From positions 1 to 64,000 of the forward strand of contig CAZRVA010000002.1 of NCBI GenBank assembly GCA_964603255.1: DNA of 64,000 nt. The letters run 5' to 3'. The position numbers and the translations under genes are program-made. The stretch comes from UBA6183 sp964603255 (lineage in GTDB: Bacteria; Bacteroidota; Bacteroidia; UKL13-3). The notes under the pieces were generated by a model, which had not been told where the DNA came from, did no database searches, and saw nothing but the letters and a program-made list of their open reading frames with translations. This document shows positions 15,766 through 24,204 of this stretch, piece after piece; the stretch's first letter is position 1; each line of letters begins with the position of its first letter.

Positions 15766-18420
15766 TTATCCCCTTTCGCGTAACTCGGCCAACCTGTCTT
15801 CCAATTGCATAATATCGCTTACCAATACTTCGCGGGCTTTGCTGCCTTTAAACGGACCAACAATGCCTGCACGTTCTAACTGATCAATTAATCGGCCTGC
15901 GCGGTTGTAACCTAAATTTAATTTACGTTGCAACAATGAGGTTGATCCTTGCTGATGTTGAACAATGATTTGTGCAGCTTCTTCAAACAAACTATCACGT
16001 TCACGTGGGTCAAATTCTGCAGGACCGTTTTCGCCATCTTCATCGCTCTTTACTTCAGGTAAAATATAAGGCTCTTTACCTTGTTGGTCGCCAATAAAGT
16101 TGGCTATTCTATCCACCTCAGGAGTATCAACAAAAGCACATTGCAAACGTACCAAATCGTTGCCCACGGTGTAAAGCATATCTCCTTTACCAATTAATTG
16201 GTCGGCACCATTTGCATCTAAAATGGTACGCGAATCTGTTTTTTGTGATACGCGGAAAGCCACACGTGCCGGGAAGTTTGCTTTAATCATACCCGTAATT
16301 ACATTTACCGATGGACGTTGTGTAGCCAATATTAAATGTATACCAATAGCACGTGCCAACTGTGCCAAACGTGCAATAGGCATTTCAACTTCCTTGCCGG
16401 CTGTCATCATTAAATCGGCCACCTCATCAATAACCACTACAATGTATGGCAAGAAACGATGTGGCATTTTATCGGTTGGTACCAACCTGCGGCTTATAAA
16501 TTTAGCGTTGTATTCTTTAAGGTTACGTACTTGTGCATCTTTTAACAAATCATAACGCGTATCCATCTCTACACAAAGCGAGTTAAGCGTATTTACCACC
16601 AACTTGGTGTCGGTAATAATGGCATCGGCATCGCCCGGAATTTTAGCCAAAAAATGGCGCTCGATGGTTTTATAAATACTTAACTCTACCTTTTTAGGAT
16701 CTACCAACACAAACTTAATTTGCGATGGATGTTTTTTGTACAACAACGAAACCAAAATAGCATTTAACCCAACCGATTTACCTTGTCCGGTTGCACCGGC
16801 CATAAGCAAATGTGGCATTTTAGCTAAGTCGGCCACAAAAACTTCGTTCTGAATATTTTTACCAAACGCAATAGGCAAATCCATGTCGGCATTTTGGAAA
16901 CGTGCGCTGCTTAATGCACTGCGCATGCTTACCATAGCCGGTTTTTCGTTGGGCACTTCAATACCAATGGTACCACGACCGGGAATTGGTGCAATGATGC
17001 GTATACCCAATGCGGCTAAACTTAATGCAATGTCATCTTCCAAGTTTTTAATTTTGGCAATACGTACACCATCTTGTGGTACTATTTCGTATAACGTAAC
17101 GGTGGGACCAATAGTAGCCGATATTTTTTTGATACCTATGTTGTAGTTTTTCAAGGTATCCTCAATCATTTTGGTTTTTATCTGCAACTCGGCTGCCTCC
17201 ACTGTTGATTTACTCTCACCTCCGTAGTCGTTTAATAAATCTAACGTTGGAAACTGATAGTTGCTAAAATCTAATGTTGGGTCGTATTCTGAATCGATGC
17301 TGCCGTATTCGGGTTTTTCTACTACTTCTTCATCTTCTTCCGGAGTTTCTTGCACTTCCAACACCAAACCACTATCGGTAGTTAACACACCTGTTGTTTC
17401 AGTTGGTTCTGGAGTAATGGCATTGGCCAAAGTTGATGCTATTGCACCTGCAGCAACCAATGGCACAATGGGAACTGTATTTTCTTCCTCTTCGGTTTTT
17501 GGTTCTTCAATAACTTCGGGCTCAATTACAGGAGGAATTTCTTCTACCGGTTCTTCAACAATTTCAGGTTCGTTTTCGGGTTGAGGCTCTTCAATTGGTT
17601 CAACAACGTTTTCTTTAACCGTTAACACAAAATCATCCGGGTTTAATGGCTGTGCTTCGGCCTCTTGCGCTGCCAATGCAGCGGTACTTAAAGTAATGTT
17701 TCCTAAATTTTCTGGCTCGTTTGTTTCTTCAGGTAAAACGGGTTCGGGTTTTGGTTTGGGTTGATAAAATTTAATATTAAAAACCACCACCAAAAACACC
17801 AAAAGATAAAATACCAAACCTAAAGCGGCACCTGCAGTTCCAATTAATCCTTTAATGTATAAGTATCCAAAATGACCAAAAGCTCCACCTAAAATTTGCC
17901 AAACATCAGTAAAAATTAAACCTAATGTTACCGATAACCACAATACCCCAAAAAAACTGTAACGAATGGTTTTTAAAATTGGTAAAGGAGTGGTGTCTGT
18001 TAAGAGTTTGATGCCAATCAACCCAAAAATAAGTACAAAGGCAAAAGATGAAATGCCAAAACCTTTATACATGAATACATAAGCCACCCATGCACCAAGT
18101 TTACCCAAGATATTTTCAGCAGCATCAGGGTCGTTTTGTAAAAACACATCCCAACCCAAACCTTTTGCTATGTTTTGATCGTATTGCCAGCTAAACAAAA
18201 ACGAACCAAAGGCAAAGGCCATAAAAACGGACGTAAGTAAAAATACAAGCCCGGTAATTTTTAAAAAACGCTCGTCCTTTAAAAAAGCTAATTTTCCTTG
18301 GGTGGACTCGCTATTTTTTTTAGCACCTTTGGATTTGGGCTTTTCTACGGGCTCTTCACGTTCAAAATCTTTGGGCTCGCTACCTACTGTACTGATTATG
18401 TTTTGTTTGGCTTTTTTCAT
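15766..18420 (-). CDS. ftsK: DNA translocase FtsK
   Basis: FtsK pumps chromosome dimers and termini through the closing septum and activates XerCD recombination. The 884-residue protein has four or five membrane helices in residues about 50-220, an acidic proline-rich linker (about 230-390, many PEP/EEP units), the motor with Walker A GATGQGKS and Walker B VVVIDEVADLMM, and the C-terminal winged-helix gamma domain (SLLQRKLNLGYNRAGRLIDQ) that reads KOPS. The start at 18420 (MKKAKQN) was taken instead of an ATG 14 codons upstream, whose extension is hydrophobic and not FtsK-like. Confidence 0.95.
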   Translation of the reverse strand: MKKAKQNIISTVGSEPKDFEREEPVEKPKSKGAKKNSESTQGKLAFLKDERFLKITGLVFLLTSVFMAFAFGSFLFSWQYDQNIAKGLGWDVFLQNDPDAAENILGKLGAWVAYVFMYKGFGISSFAFVLIFGLIGIKLLTDTTPLPILKTIRYSFFGVLWLSVTLGLIFTDVWQILGGAFGHFGYLYIKGLIGTAGAALGLVFYLLVFLVVVFNIKFYQPKPKPEPVLPEETNEPENLGNITLSTAALAAQEAEAQPLNPDDFVLTVKENVVEPIEEPQPENEPEIVEEPVEEIPPVIEPEVIEEPKTEEEENTVPIVPLVAAGAIASTLANAITPEPTETTGVLTTDSGLVLEVQETPEEDEEVVEKPEYGSIDSEYDPTLDFSNYQFPTLDLLNDYGGESKSTVEAAELQIKTKMIEDTLKNYNIGIKKISATIGPTVTLYEIVPQDGVRIAKIKNLEDDIALSLAALGIRIIAPIPGRGTIGIEVPNEKPAMVSMRSALSSARFQNADMDLPIAFGKNIQNEVFVADLAKMPHLLMAGATGQGKSVGLNAILVSLLYKKHPSQIKFVLVDPKKVELSIYKTIERHFLAKIPGDADAIITDTKLVVNTLNSLCVEMDTRYDLLKDAQVRNLKEYNAKFISRRLVPTDKMPHRFLPYIVVVIDEVADLMMTAGKEVEMPIARLAQLARAIGIHLILATQRPSVNVITGMIKANFPARVAFRVSQKTDSRTILDANGADQLIGKGDMLYTVGNDLVRLQCAFVDTPEVDRIANFIGDQQGKEPYILPEVKSDEDGENGPAEFDPRERDSLFEEAAQIIVQHQQGSTSLLQRKLNLGYNRAGRLIDQLERAGIVGPFKGSKAREVLVSDIMQLEDRLAELRERG

Positions 18421-18521
18421 CTTAACTAAACAAAAATACTCTACAACAACATTTAATGCCATTTAGTTACCCACCTTTACACATGGTTTGGGTTTTATTG
18501 CCATATTTTAGAAACACCTGC

Positions 18522-18552
18522 TTTGCAGAAGTGCTTATTGTGATTAAATTCG
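18522..18552 (+). promoter_or_regulatory. Promoter of the 181-aa membrane protein gene
   Basis: TTTG (18522-18525), 19 bases, TAAATTCG (18545-18552), 35 bases before the ATG at 18588. Its position inside the longer open frame argues that translation starts at 18588. Confidence 0.55.
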
Positions 18553-18587
18553 CCCATGCTTGGCAAGTTGCCAATAAAATAGACATT

Positions 18588-19133
18588 ATGGAAAAATCAA
18601 CAGATTATATTTTATCGTTACTAGAAGTTTTAAAGTACATTATTCCGGCCGTTGTAGTTTTTGGTATTGTACAGTATATGCTTAAAAACTTTTTCGACAA
18701 TGAGTATCAACGCAGACAAACTGAGCTAAAATTAGAAACCAACAAACTAATTACTCCGCTAAAATTACAAGCATACGAACGCGTGGTTATTTTGATGGAA
18801 CGTATGAGTCCGAATAATTTAATTTTCAGGGTTAGCCAACCGGGCATTAGTGCTACCCAGTTAAAAATTGCATTGATTCAAGATATTAATAACGAGTTTA
18901 ACCACAATGTTTCTCAGCAAGTATACGTATCGCCACAAGCTTGGCAAATGGTTCGTATTGCTAAAGAGGAAATGATTAATATTATTAACACAGCATACAG
19001 TAGCCTTGGCCCTAATGCAGTTGGTCTTGATTTAAGCAAAGCTATTTTTGAGAACATGATGGAGAAAGAAAGTATTCCTACCCACATGGCATTGGAGTTT
19101 TTACGCAAAGAGTTTCATTTATTGTTTGATTAA
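18588..19133 (+). CDS. Membrane-anchored conserved hypothetical protein
   Basis: A 181-residue protein with one N-terminal membrane helix (LKYIIPAVVVFGIVQYML, residues about 13-31) and a cytoplasmic helical domain (RRQTELKLETNKLITPLKLQAYERVVILMERMSP). Proteins of this shape are common between ftsK and the mutase gene in Bacteroidota genomes as far as I recall, but the function is not known. The frame is open 44 codons upstream; that part was rejected because a promoter lies within it. Followed after 35 bp by the mutase gene, probably on one transcript. Confidence 0.78.
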   Translation: MEKSTDYILSLLEVLKYIIPAVVVFGIVQYMLKNFFDNEYQRRQTELKLETNKLITPLKLQAYERVVILMERMSPNNLIFRVSQPGISATQLKIALIQDINNEFNHNVSQQVYVSPQAWQMVRIAKEEMINIINTAYSSLGPNAVGLDLSKAIFENMMEKESIPTHMALEFLRKEFHLLFD

Positions 19134-19168
19134 TCAATTGTAGGTTCTTACACCTTTATACGTTTTTT

Positions 19169-20719
19169 ATGAGCGACAAAAGAATTACCGATTCAGGAAT
19201 CGAAATCCAATCGTTATACACCACTCCAATTAAAATGGAGGATTTATCAGGACAGTTTCCATACACCCGCGGAATACAGCCCGACATGTATCGTGGTCGT
19301 CATTGGACCATGCGTCAGTACGCAGGTTTTAGTACTGCAGAAGAAAGCAACAAACGATACAAGTACTTGCTAGCTAACGGCACCATGGGTTTGAGTGTGG
19401 CGTTTGATTTACCAACACAAATTGGTTACGATAGCACACACATGATGAGTGAAGGTGAAGTTGGAAAAGTTGGTGTAGCTATTGATACTTTACGCGATAT
19501 AGAAATTTTATTTGATGGTATTGAGTTGGAAAAAATCACCACATCAATGACTATCAATGCTACTGCCTCTACCCTATTGGCTATGTACATTGCCTTGGCA
19601 AAAAAACAAGGTGCAGATATTCAAAAAATTTCTGGAACTATTCAAAACGATATCTTGAAAGAATACGCTGCACGCGGTACTTACATTTATCCGCCTAAGC
19701 CAAGCATGCGCATTATTACTGATATTTTTGAGTATTGCAGTAAAGAGGTTCCTAAATGGAATACCATATCTATTAGTGGTTACCACATACGCGAAGCCGG
19801 AAGTACCGCAGTTCAAGAAATTGCATTTACTTTAAGCAACGCCAAAGCATATGCGCAAGCTGCAATTGAAAAAGGATTAGACATTAATGTTTTCGGACAA
19901 CGTTTATCGTTTTTCTTTAACGCTCATAACAACTTTTTTGAAGAGATTGCTAAGTTCCGCGCAGCACGTAGGATGTGGGCTAAAATGGCCAAAGAACTTG
20001 GAGCTACAAATCCTAAAGCACAAATGTTACGTTTCCACACACAAACCGGAGGAAGTACTTTACAAGCGCAACAAGCTGATACCAATATTGTACGTGTTAC
20101 CCTACAAGCTTTAGCTGCTGTAATGGGCGGTACACAAAGTTTGCATACCAATGGATTTGATGAAGCATTAAGTTTACCTACCGAAAATGCTGCTCGTATT
20201 GCTTTACGTACACAACAAATAATTGCGTATGAAAGTGGCGTAGTAGATACTGTTGACCCAATGGGCGGAAGTTATTTTGTAGAAGAACTAACCAACCAAA
20301 TTGAAGCCGAAGCATGGAAATACATCGAAAAAATTGATGCCATGGGTGGTGCAGTAAGTGCCATTGAGGAAGGTTACATGCAAAAAGAAATTGCAGATGC
20401 GAGCTACCGCTATCAAACAGCAATTGAAAATAATGAGAAAGTAATTGTAGGCGTTAATAAATTCACAGTTCAAGAAGAAGTTGCTCCTCCGCTATTTAAA
20501 GTGGATGATAGCATCCGAAAAATTCAAACCAAAAAAATTGCTAAGGTTAAAGCCGACCGCGATGAAAATAATGTTCAGCAGCTTTTGGCCAAATTAGAAC
20601 AAAACGCAAAAGATGGCAGCAACGTAATGCCAACTATCATTGAGTCGGTTGAAGCTTATGCAACTTTGGGTGAAGTAGCAGATGTGTTCCGCAAAACATT
20701 TGGTGAATACAGGGCATAA
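19169..20719 (+). CDS. Methylmalonyl-CoA mutase, large subunit catalytic domain
   Basis: A TIM-barrel mutase that interconverts methylmalonyl-CoA and succinyl-CoA using adenosylcobalamin. The 516-residue protein has the substrate segment FPYTRGIQPDMYRGRHWTMRQYAG near residue 30 (in part), GLSVAFDLPTQ near 75, the conserved NDILKEYAARGTYIYP near 153 and LHTNGFDEALSLP near 329. It ends without the C-terminal B12-binding domain, so the cobalamin domain must be a separate protein, or the enzyme is one subunit of a split mutase; that partner is not in the window. Gene symbol left blank because naming differs between split forms (mutA/mcmA). Confidence 0.88.
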   Translation: MSDKRITDSGIEIQSLYTTPIKMEDLSGQFPYTRGIQPDMYRGRHWTMRQYAGFSTAEESNKRYKYLLANGTMGLSVAFDLPTQIGYDSTHMMSEGEVGKVGVAIDTLRDIEILFDGIELEKITTSMTINATASTLLAMYIALAKKQGADIQKISGTIQNDILKEYAARGTYIYPPKPSMRIITDIFEYCSKEVPKWNTISISGYHIREAGSTAVQEIAFTLSNAKAYAQAAIEKGLDINVFGQRLSFFFNAHNNFFEEIAKFRAARRMWAKMAKELGATNPKAQMLRFHTQTGGSTLQAQQADTNIVRVTLQALAAVMGGTQSLHTNGFDEALSLPTENAARIALRTQQIIAYESGVVDTVDPMGGSYFVEELTNQIEAEAWKYIEKIDAMGGAVSAIEEGYMQKEIADASYRYQTAIENNEKVIVGVNKFTVQEEVAPPLFKVDDSIRKIQTKKIAKVKADRDENNVQQLLAKLEQNAKDGSNVMPTIIESVEAYATLGEVADVFRKTFGEYRA

Positions 20720-20730
20720 TTAATACAACT

Positions 20731-21816
20731 ATGAATAAGAATCCAAACCATATCAGTTCACTTTTAATCGAGAACTTTAAGTCTGTTAAACACCTCGAAA
20801 TTAGCCCAAGGCGAATTAACATTTTTGTTGGAAAACCTAATGTGGGTAAAAGCAATATACTTGAGGCCATATCGATGTTATCGAACACATCTACCATCAA
20901 TGATGTGGTTAGATTCTCTCATACTTACCAATTGTTTTATGATAATGATGTCACTCAGCCGGTTAAGATATTTACGAATTTGATTTCTGCTATATTATCT
21001 TCTGAAAATCAATCAACAGGATTTAGGTATTTAATCGGAAATGTTGGGAAAATTATCGAAGCAACACTCAAACTAATTGAAGATGGAAATTTTTTTTCGT
21101 TAAATGATTCTATTTCACCACAAGTAAAAATTAATAATCAGAATCTAAGTATTAATCGAAAAATTATTGATGAATTGGGTAAAATATATCATCACGAAAG
21201 TTATGGAATAAACCTTGAAAGCAACATAAAGCGCTATTCTTTTTCATCAAGGAGCAGTGCATTGTCAAATTCATTTAATTCAGGTTTTTTAAACCCGCCA
21301 CATGGCGATAACTTATTCACCATCTTGTCTACTAATAAATCATTAAGACAAGATGTGGTTTCCTTTTTTGAAGAGTATGGTTTGGAGTTTTTGATTGACC
21401 AAGCCAACAAAACATTTGAAATTCAAAAAAGAATTGACGGATTGTCTTACAAATATTCTTACGATTTAATTGCAGATACTTTAAAAAGAATAATTTTCTA
21501 TTTAGCTGCAATAAAATCAAACAAAAATGCTGTAATTTTATTGGAAGAACCCGAGGCTCACTGCTTTCCTCCCTATATTGCAAGGATTGCCAAGGAAGTT
21601 ATTGAAGCAGAAACCAACCAATTTTTCATTGCAACGCACAGTCCTTATTTATTAAACACAATAATAGAAAATTCAAAATTTGAGGATATAGCTGTATACG
21701 TGAGTTCGTTTAGTGATTATCAAACCAAGGTTAGAAAACTAACTGATGAAGAGTTGACAGAAATGCTTGATTTTGGCACGGATGTTTTCTTTAATTATGA
21801 TGCCTTTGTAGAATAA
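20731..21816 (+). CDS. OLD-like AAA (ABC/SMC-class) ATPase
   Basis: A 361-residue ATPase of the RecF/SMC-related AAA_15/AAA_21 type. Walker A is GKPNVGKS at residues 34-41, Walker B VILLEEPEAH at about 268-277 and the H-loop ATHSPYLL at 301-308. The lobes between Walker A and B are helical and short, without an SMC coiled coil. There is no nuclease domain in this chain, unlike full-length OLD; the next gene supplies a TOPRIM-like candidate. It begins 11 bp after the mutase stop and is inserted among core genes. Family members act in phage defence (OLD, Gabija GajA, AbiL, PARIS); that role here is inferred. Confidence 0.82.
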   Translation: MNKNPNHISSLLIENFKSVKHLEISPRRINIFVGKPNVGKSNILEAISMLSNTSTINDVVRFSHTYQLFYDNDVTQPVKIFTNLISAILSSENQSTGFRYLIGNVGKIIEATLKLIEDGNFFSLNDSISPQVKINNQNLSINRKIIDELGKIYHHESYGINLESNIKRYSFSSRSSALSNSFNSGFLNPPHGDNLFTILSTNKSLRQDVVSFFEEYGLEFLIDQANKTFEIQKRIDGLSYKYSYDLIADTLKRIIFYLAAIKSNKNAVILLEEPEAHCFPPYIARIAKEVIEAETNQFFIATHSPYLLNTIIENSKFEDIAVYVSSFSDYQTKVRKLTDEELTEMLDFGTDVFFNYDAFVE

Positions 21817-21825
21817 CCCTTGCCT

Positions 21826-22320
21826 ATGGACACGAGAATCATACCCGAATGTTACATAGATACAACACTTATTGAAGTGCTTGGATTTGGAAAAACTAAT
21901 CATAAACTCAACAATAGCGAGGTAATTAAAACACTAGAACAAAACGGCTACAACAATACAATTGGCATTGGGCTTATCGACAGAGATAAAAATCAACCAC
22001 GAAGTTTAAAAGAAAAGTACCAAGTTATTAGGAGACTAGATGATTTAGAACTTTACCAAAAACGTGATAACTCAAAACGCTTTATAATCGTCCATCCAGT
22101 TATCGAAAAATGGATAGATGATGAAGCTGAAAAATATCAAATAAGTAGAGTTAAATACGGCTTACCACAAGACTTCAAAGCTTTTAAAAATATCACCAAA
22201 GACATCAACATCGGTAAGAAGCCCGGTATTAAAAATTATTTGAGTGCTATTCAAAATCAACAAAACTCAGGCTTTAAAAAACTTAAAGACCTTATCACAG
22301 ACTTACTAAACAATGCGTAG
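21826..22320 (+). CDS. TOPRIM-like partner of the OLD-like ATPase
   Basis: A 164-residue protein that I place, with caution, in a TOPRIM-like fold: an early acidic motif IPECYIDTTLIE (E8, D12), then GIGLIDRDK (aspartates near residue 53-55), spacing typical of the E...DxD metal site in OLD and primase nucleases. HPVIEKWIDDEAEK near 92 is a further conserved-looking block. The ATG at 21826 was chosen over a TTG two codons before. It follows the ATPase by nine bases, and its last codons overlap the start of the following lipoprotein gene by eight bases. The two form an evident gene pair; nuclease activity is inference. Confidence 0.65.
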   Translation: MDTRIIPECYIDTTLIEVLGFGKTNHKLNNSEVIKTLEQNGYNNTIGIGLIDRDKNQPRSLKEKYQVIRRLDDLELYQKRDNSKRFIIVHPVIEKWIDDEAEKYQISRVKYGLPQDFKAFKNITKDINIGKKPGIKNYLSAIQNQQNSGFKKLKDLITDLLNNA

Positions 22321-23050
22321 CTCTCATCTAAAATACGTCTTATGGTTGATGCTGGCTGTTGTATCTTGCAGCGGACCTTATCAACTGGCCAAACACAACG
22401 ACAACAATATTAAAGTAATTGCCGATAGCCTGCAATTGTATGATACTGCCATTGCCAACTTAATTGCACCATACAAGTTAAAACTTGATGCGCAAATGAA
22501 TGAGGTAATTGGCGAAGCAGAAAACACCTTAACCAAAGAATTGCCCGATGGTACATTAGGTAACTTTGTTGCAGACGCCTGTTTGTGGTACGCACAAAAT
22601 AACATTACTGCTCAAGCAGATTTTTGTGTGTTAAACTCAGGAGGGGTGCGCATACCCAACATACAAAAAGGCAATATAACAGTTGGTAAAATATACGAGT
22701 TAATGCCCTTTGATAATTTAATTGAGGTGGTTGAATTAGACGGTAAATCTTGTAAAGAGCTTTTTACTTGGATAGCAAAATGGAAGGGCGCACCTGTTAG
22801 CGGAATTGAACTTACCTTAGATAAAGGCGAAGCAACAAACATCAAAATTAACGGGCAAAACTTTAACGAATCAAAAACTTACTTAGTAGCAACTACAGAT
22901 TATGTAGCAAATGGAGGCGATAATGCTACCATGTTTGCCAGAGGAAAACGCAGCAATAATAACTACAAGTTGCGCGATGCCTTGATTGATTACGTAAAGA
23001 ATAAACAAACCATTAAAGCCAATAACAATGGACGCATCAAACAAAATTAA
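22313..23050 (+). CDS. 5'-nucleotidase C-terminal-domain lipoprotein
   Basis: This 245-residue lipoprotein (lipidated cysteine at about residue 19 in LAVVSC) corresponds to the substrate-binding C-terminal domain of UshA-type 5'-nucleotidases. Diagnostic blocks are LGNFVADACLWYA, VLNSGGVRIPNI and VATTDYVANGGDNATMF, which stack the nucleobase between aromatic residues. The metal-binding catalytic domain is missing and is encoded by the next gene, which overlaps by 23 bases. The two probably reassemble in the periplasm to take phosphate and nucleosides from nucleotides or to act on a related phosphoester. Confidence 0.88.
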   Translation: MRSSHLKYVLWLMLAVVSCSGPYQLAKHNDNNIKVIADSLQLYDTAIANLIAPYKLKLDAQMNEVIGEAENTLTKELPDGTLGNFVADACLWYAQNNITAQADFCVLNSGGVRIPNIQKGNITVGKIYELMPFDNLIEVVELDGKSCKELFTWIAKWKGAPVSGIELTLDKGEATNIKINGQNFNESKTYLVATTDYVANGGDNATMFARGKRSNNNYKLRDALIDYVKNKQTIKANNNGRIKQN

Positions 23051-23975
23051 CAGAAGGGGCTTTATTAAAACCGGAGCCAAACTTGGTGCATTGGCTTTGT
23101 TAAATGAGTTTCCGTTAAGTGCATTAGCCAAACCAGATTTGGTTAAAATAAGTATACTGCACACCAACGATTGGCACAGCCGCATCGAGGCTTTTCCTAA
23201 AGACGGTGGGAGATTTGCCGGCATGGGTGGTGCTGCAACACGTGCAGCCTTAATCAAAAAGATACGCAGTGAAGAAGAACATGTGTTGTTGTTAGATGCA
23301 GGAGATATATTTCAAGGTACACCCTACTTTAATTTTTTTGAAGGTGAACTTGAATACAAATTAATGAGCGAAATGGGTTATGATGCCGTAACCCTTGGTA
23401 ATCATGACTTCGATAATGGCATTGAAGGTATCATCAATCAATTACAACACGCCAAATTCGATATTATAAACTGTAACTACGATTTTAGTAAAACCCTTTT
23501 GGCCGATAAGGTTAAGCCTTACCGCATATTTAAAAAAGGTGGTGTTAAAATTGGTTTAATTGGAGTAGGTATTGAGTTAGAAGGATTGGTACCTAAAGAT
23601 TTATATGGGGATATTATTTACCGTAACCCGGTTGATCTTGCCAGTAAACTAGCCAAAGAGCTAAAAACAGAAAAAAAATGTGACGCAGTTATTTGTTTAT
23701 CGCACCTTGGTTTTGAATACCAAAACGATAAACTAAGCGATAAAAAACTGGCCGAAAAATCATCATATATTGATTTGATAATTGGTGGCCATACCCACAC
23801 ATTTTTACCTAAACCTATTACCATAAGAAACCAACAGAATAAAGACGTAATTATCAACCAAGTAGGTTGGGCAGGTTTACAACTTGGCAAGATAGATTTA
23901 TTTTTTGATAGTGCTAAAAGCCTAGTAAACACTGGTATAGGCGCTAATCTATACATAAACCCAAAACAGTGTTGA
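23028..23975 (+). CDS. Metallophosphatase, 5'-nucleotidase N-terminal domain, Tat-exported
   Basis: The 315-residue catalytic half of a split UshA-like nucleotidase. A twin-arginine signal NRRGFIKTG opens the protein, followed by a hydrophobic stretch to about residue 35. Metal ligands of the calcineurin fold are visible: D and H in LHTNDWHSR, D in LLDAGDIFQG, N-H in TLGNHDFDNG, H in CLSHLGFEY and IGGHTHTF. Overlap of 23 bases with the preceding gene indicates translational coupling. Metallophosphatases of this sort with metal centres loaded in the cytoplasm are often Tat substrates. Confidence 0.9.
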   Translation: MDASNKINRRGFIKTGAKLGALALLNEFPLSALAKPDLVKISILHTNDWHSRIEAFPKDGGRFAGMGGAATRAALIKKIRSEEEHVLLLDAGDIFQGTPYFNFFEGELEYKLMSEMGYDAVTLGNHDFDNGIEGIINQLQHAKFDIINCNYDFSKTLLADKVKPYRIFKKGGVKIGLIGVGIELEGLVPKDLYGDIIYRNPVDLASKLAKELKTEKKCDAVICLSHLGFEYQNDKLSDKKLAEKSSYIDLIIGGHTHTFLPKPITIRNQQNKDVIINQVGWAGLQLGKIDLFFDSAKSLVNTGIGANLYINPKQC

Positions 23976-24204
23976 AACACGTTGATAATTGTACCTACAA
24001 GTGTAAGTTTTAAACACAAAATGATGGGTTATAAACAAAATTTTTAGTTTAAAATGTCGCATTTTTAGGCAGGTCTATTTTTAAAAAAACAACAAATACA
24101 ATCACTTACACGGTTATTCAATTTTCCAAACAAAATATCAGTCAAAAAAAATTTTTTTATTAACAATAAATACTCCATTTTCACAAACGAAAAGAGTATT
24201 AATT

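Noticed and set aside
15766..18462. Long form of FtsK starting at 18462
   Set aside because: The extra 14 residues are hydrophobic and do not match FtsK N-termini; the ATG at 18420 fits.
19134..19168. Possible cobalamin riboswitch before the mutase gene
   Set aside because: The gap is only 35 bases and no conserved B12-box word was seen.
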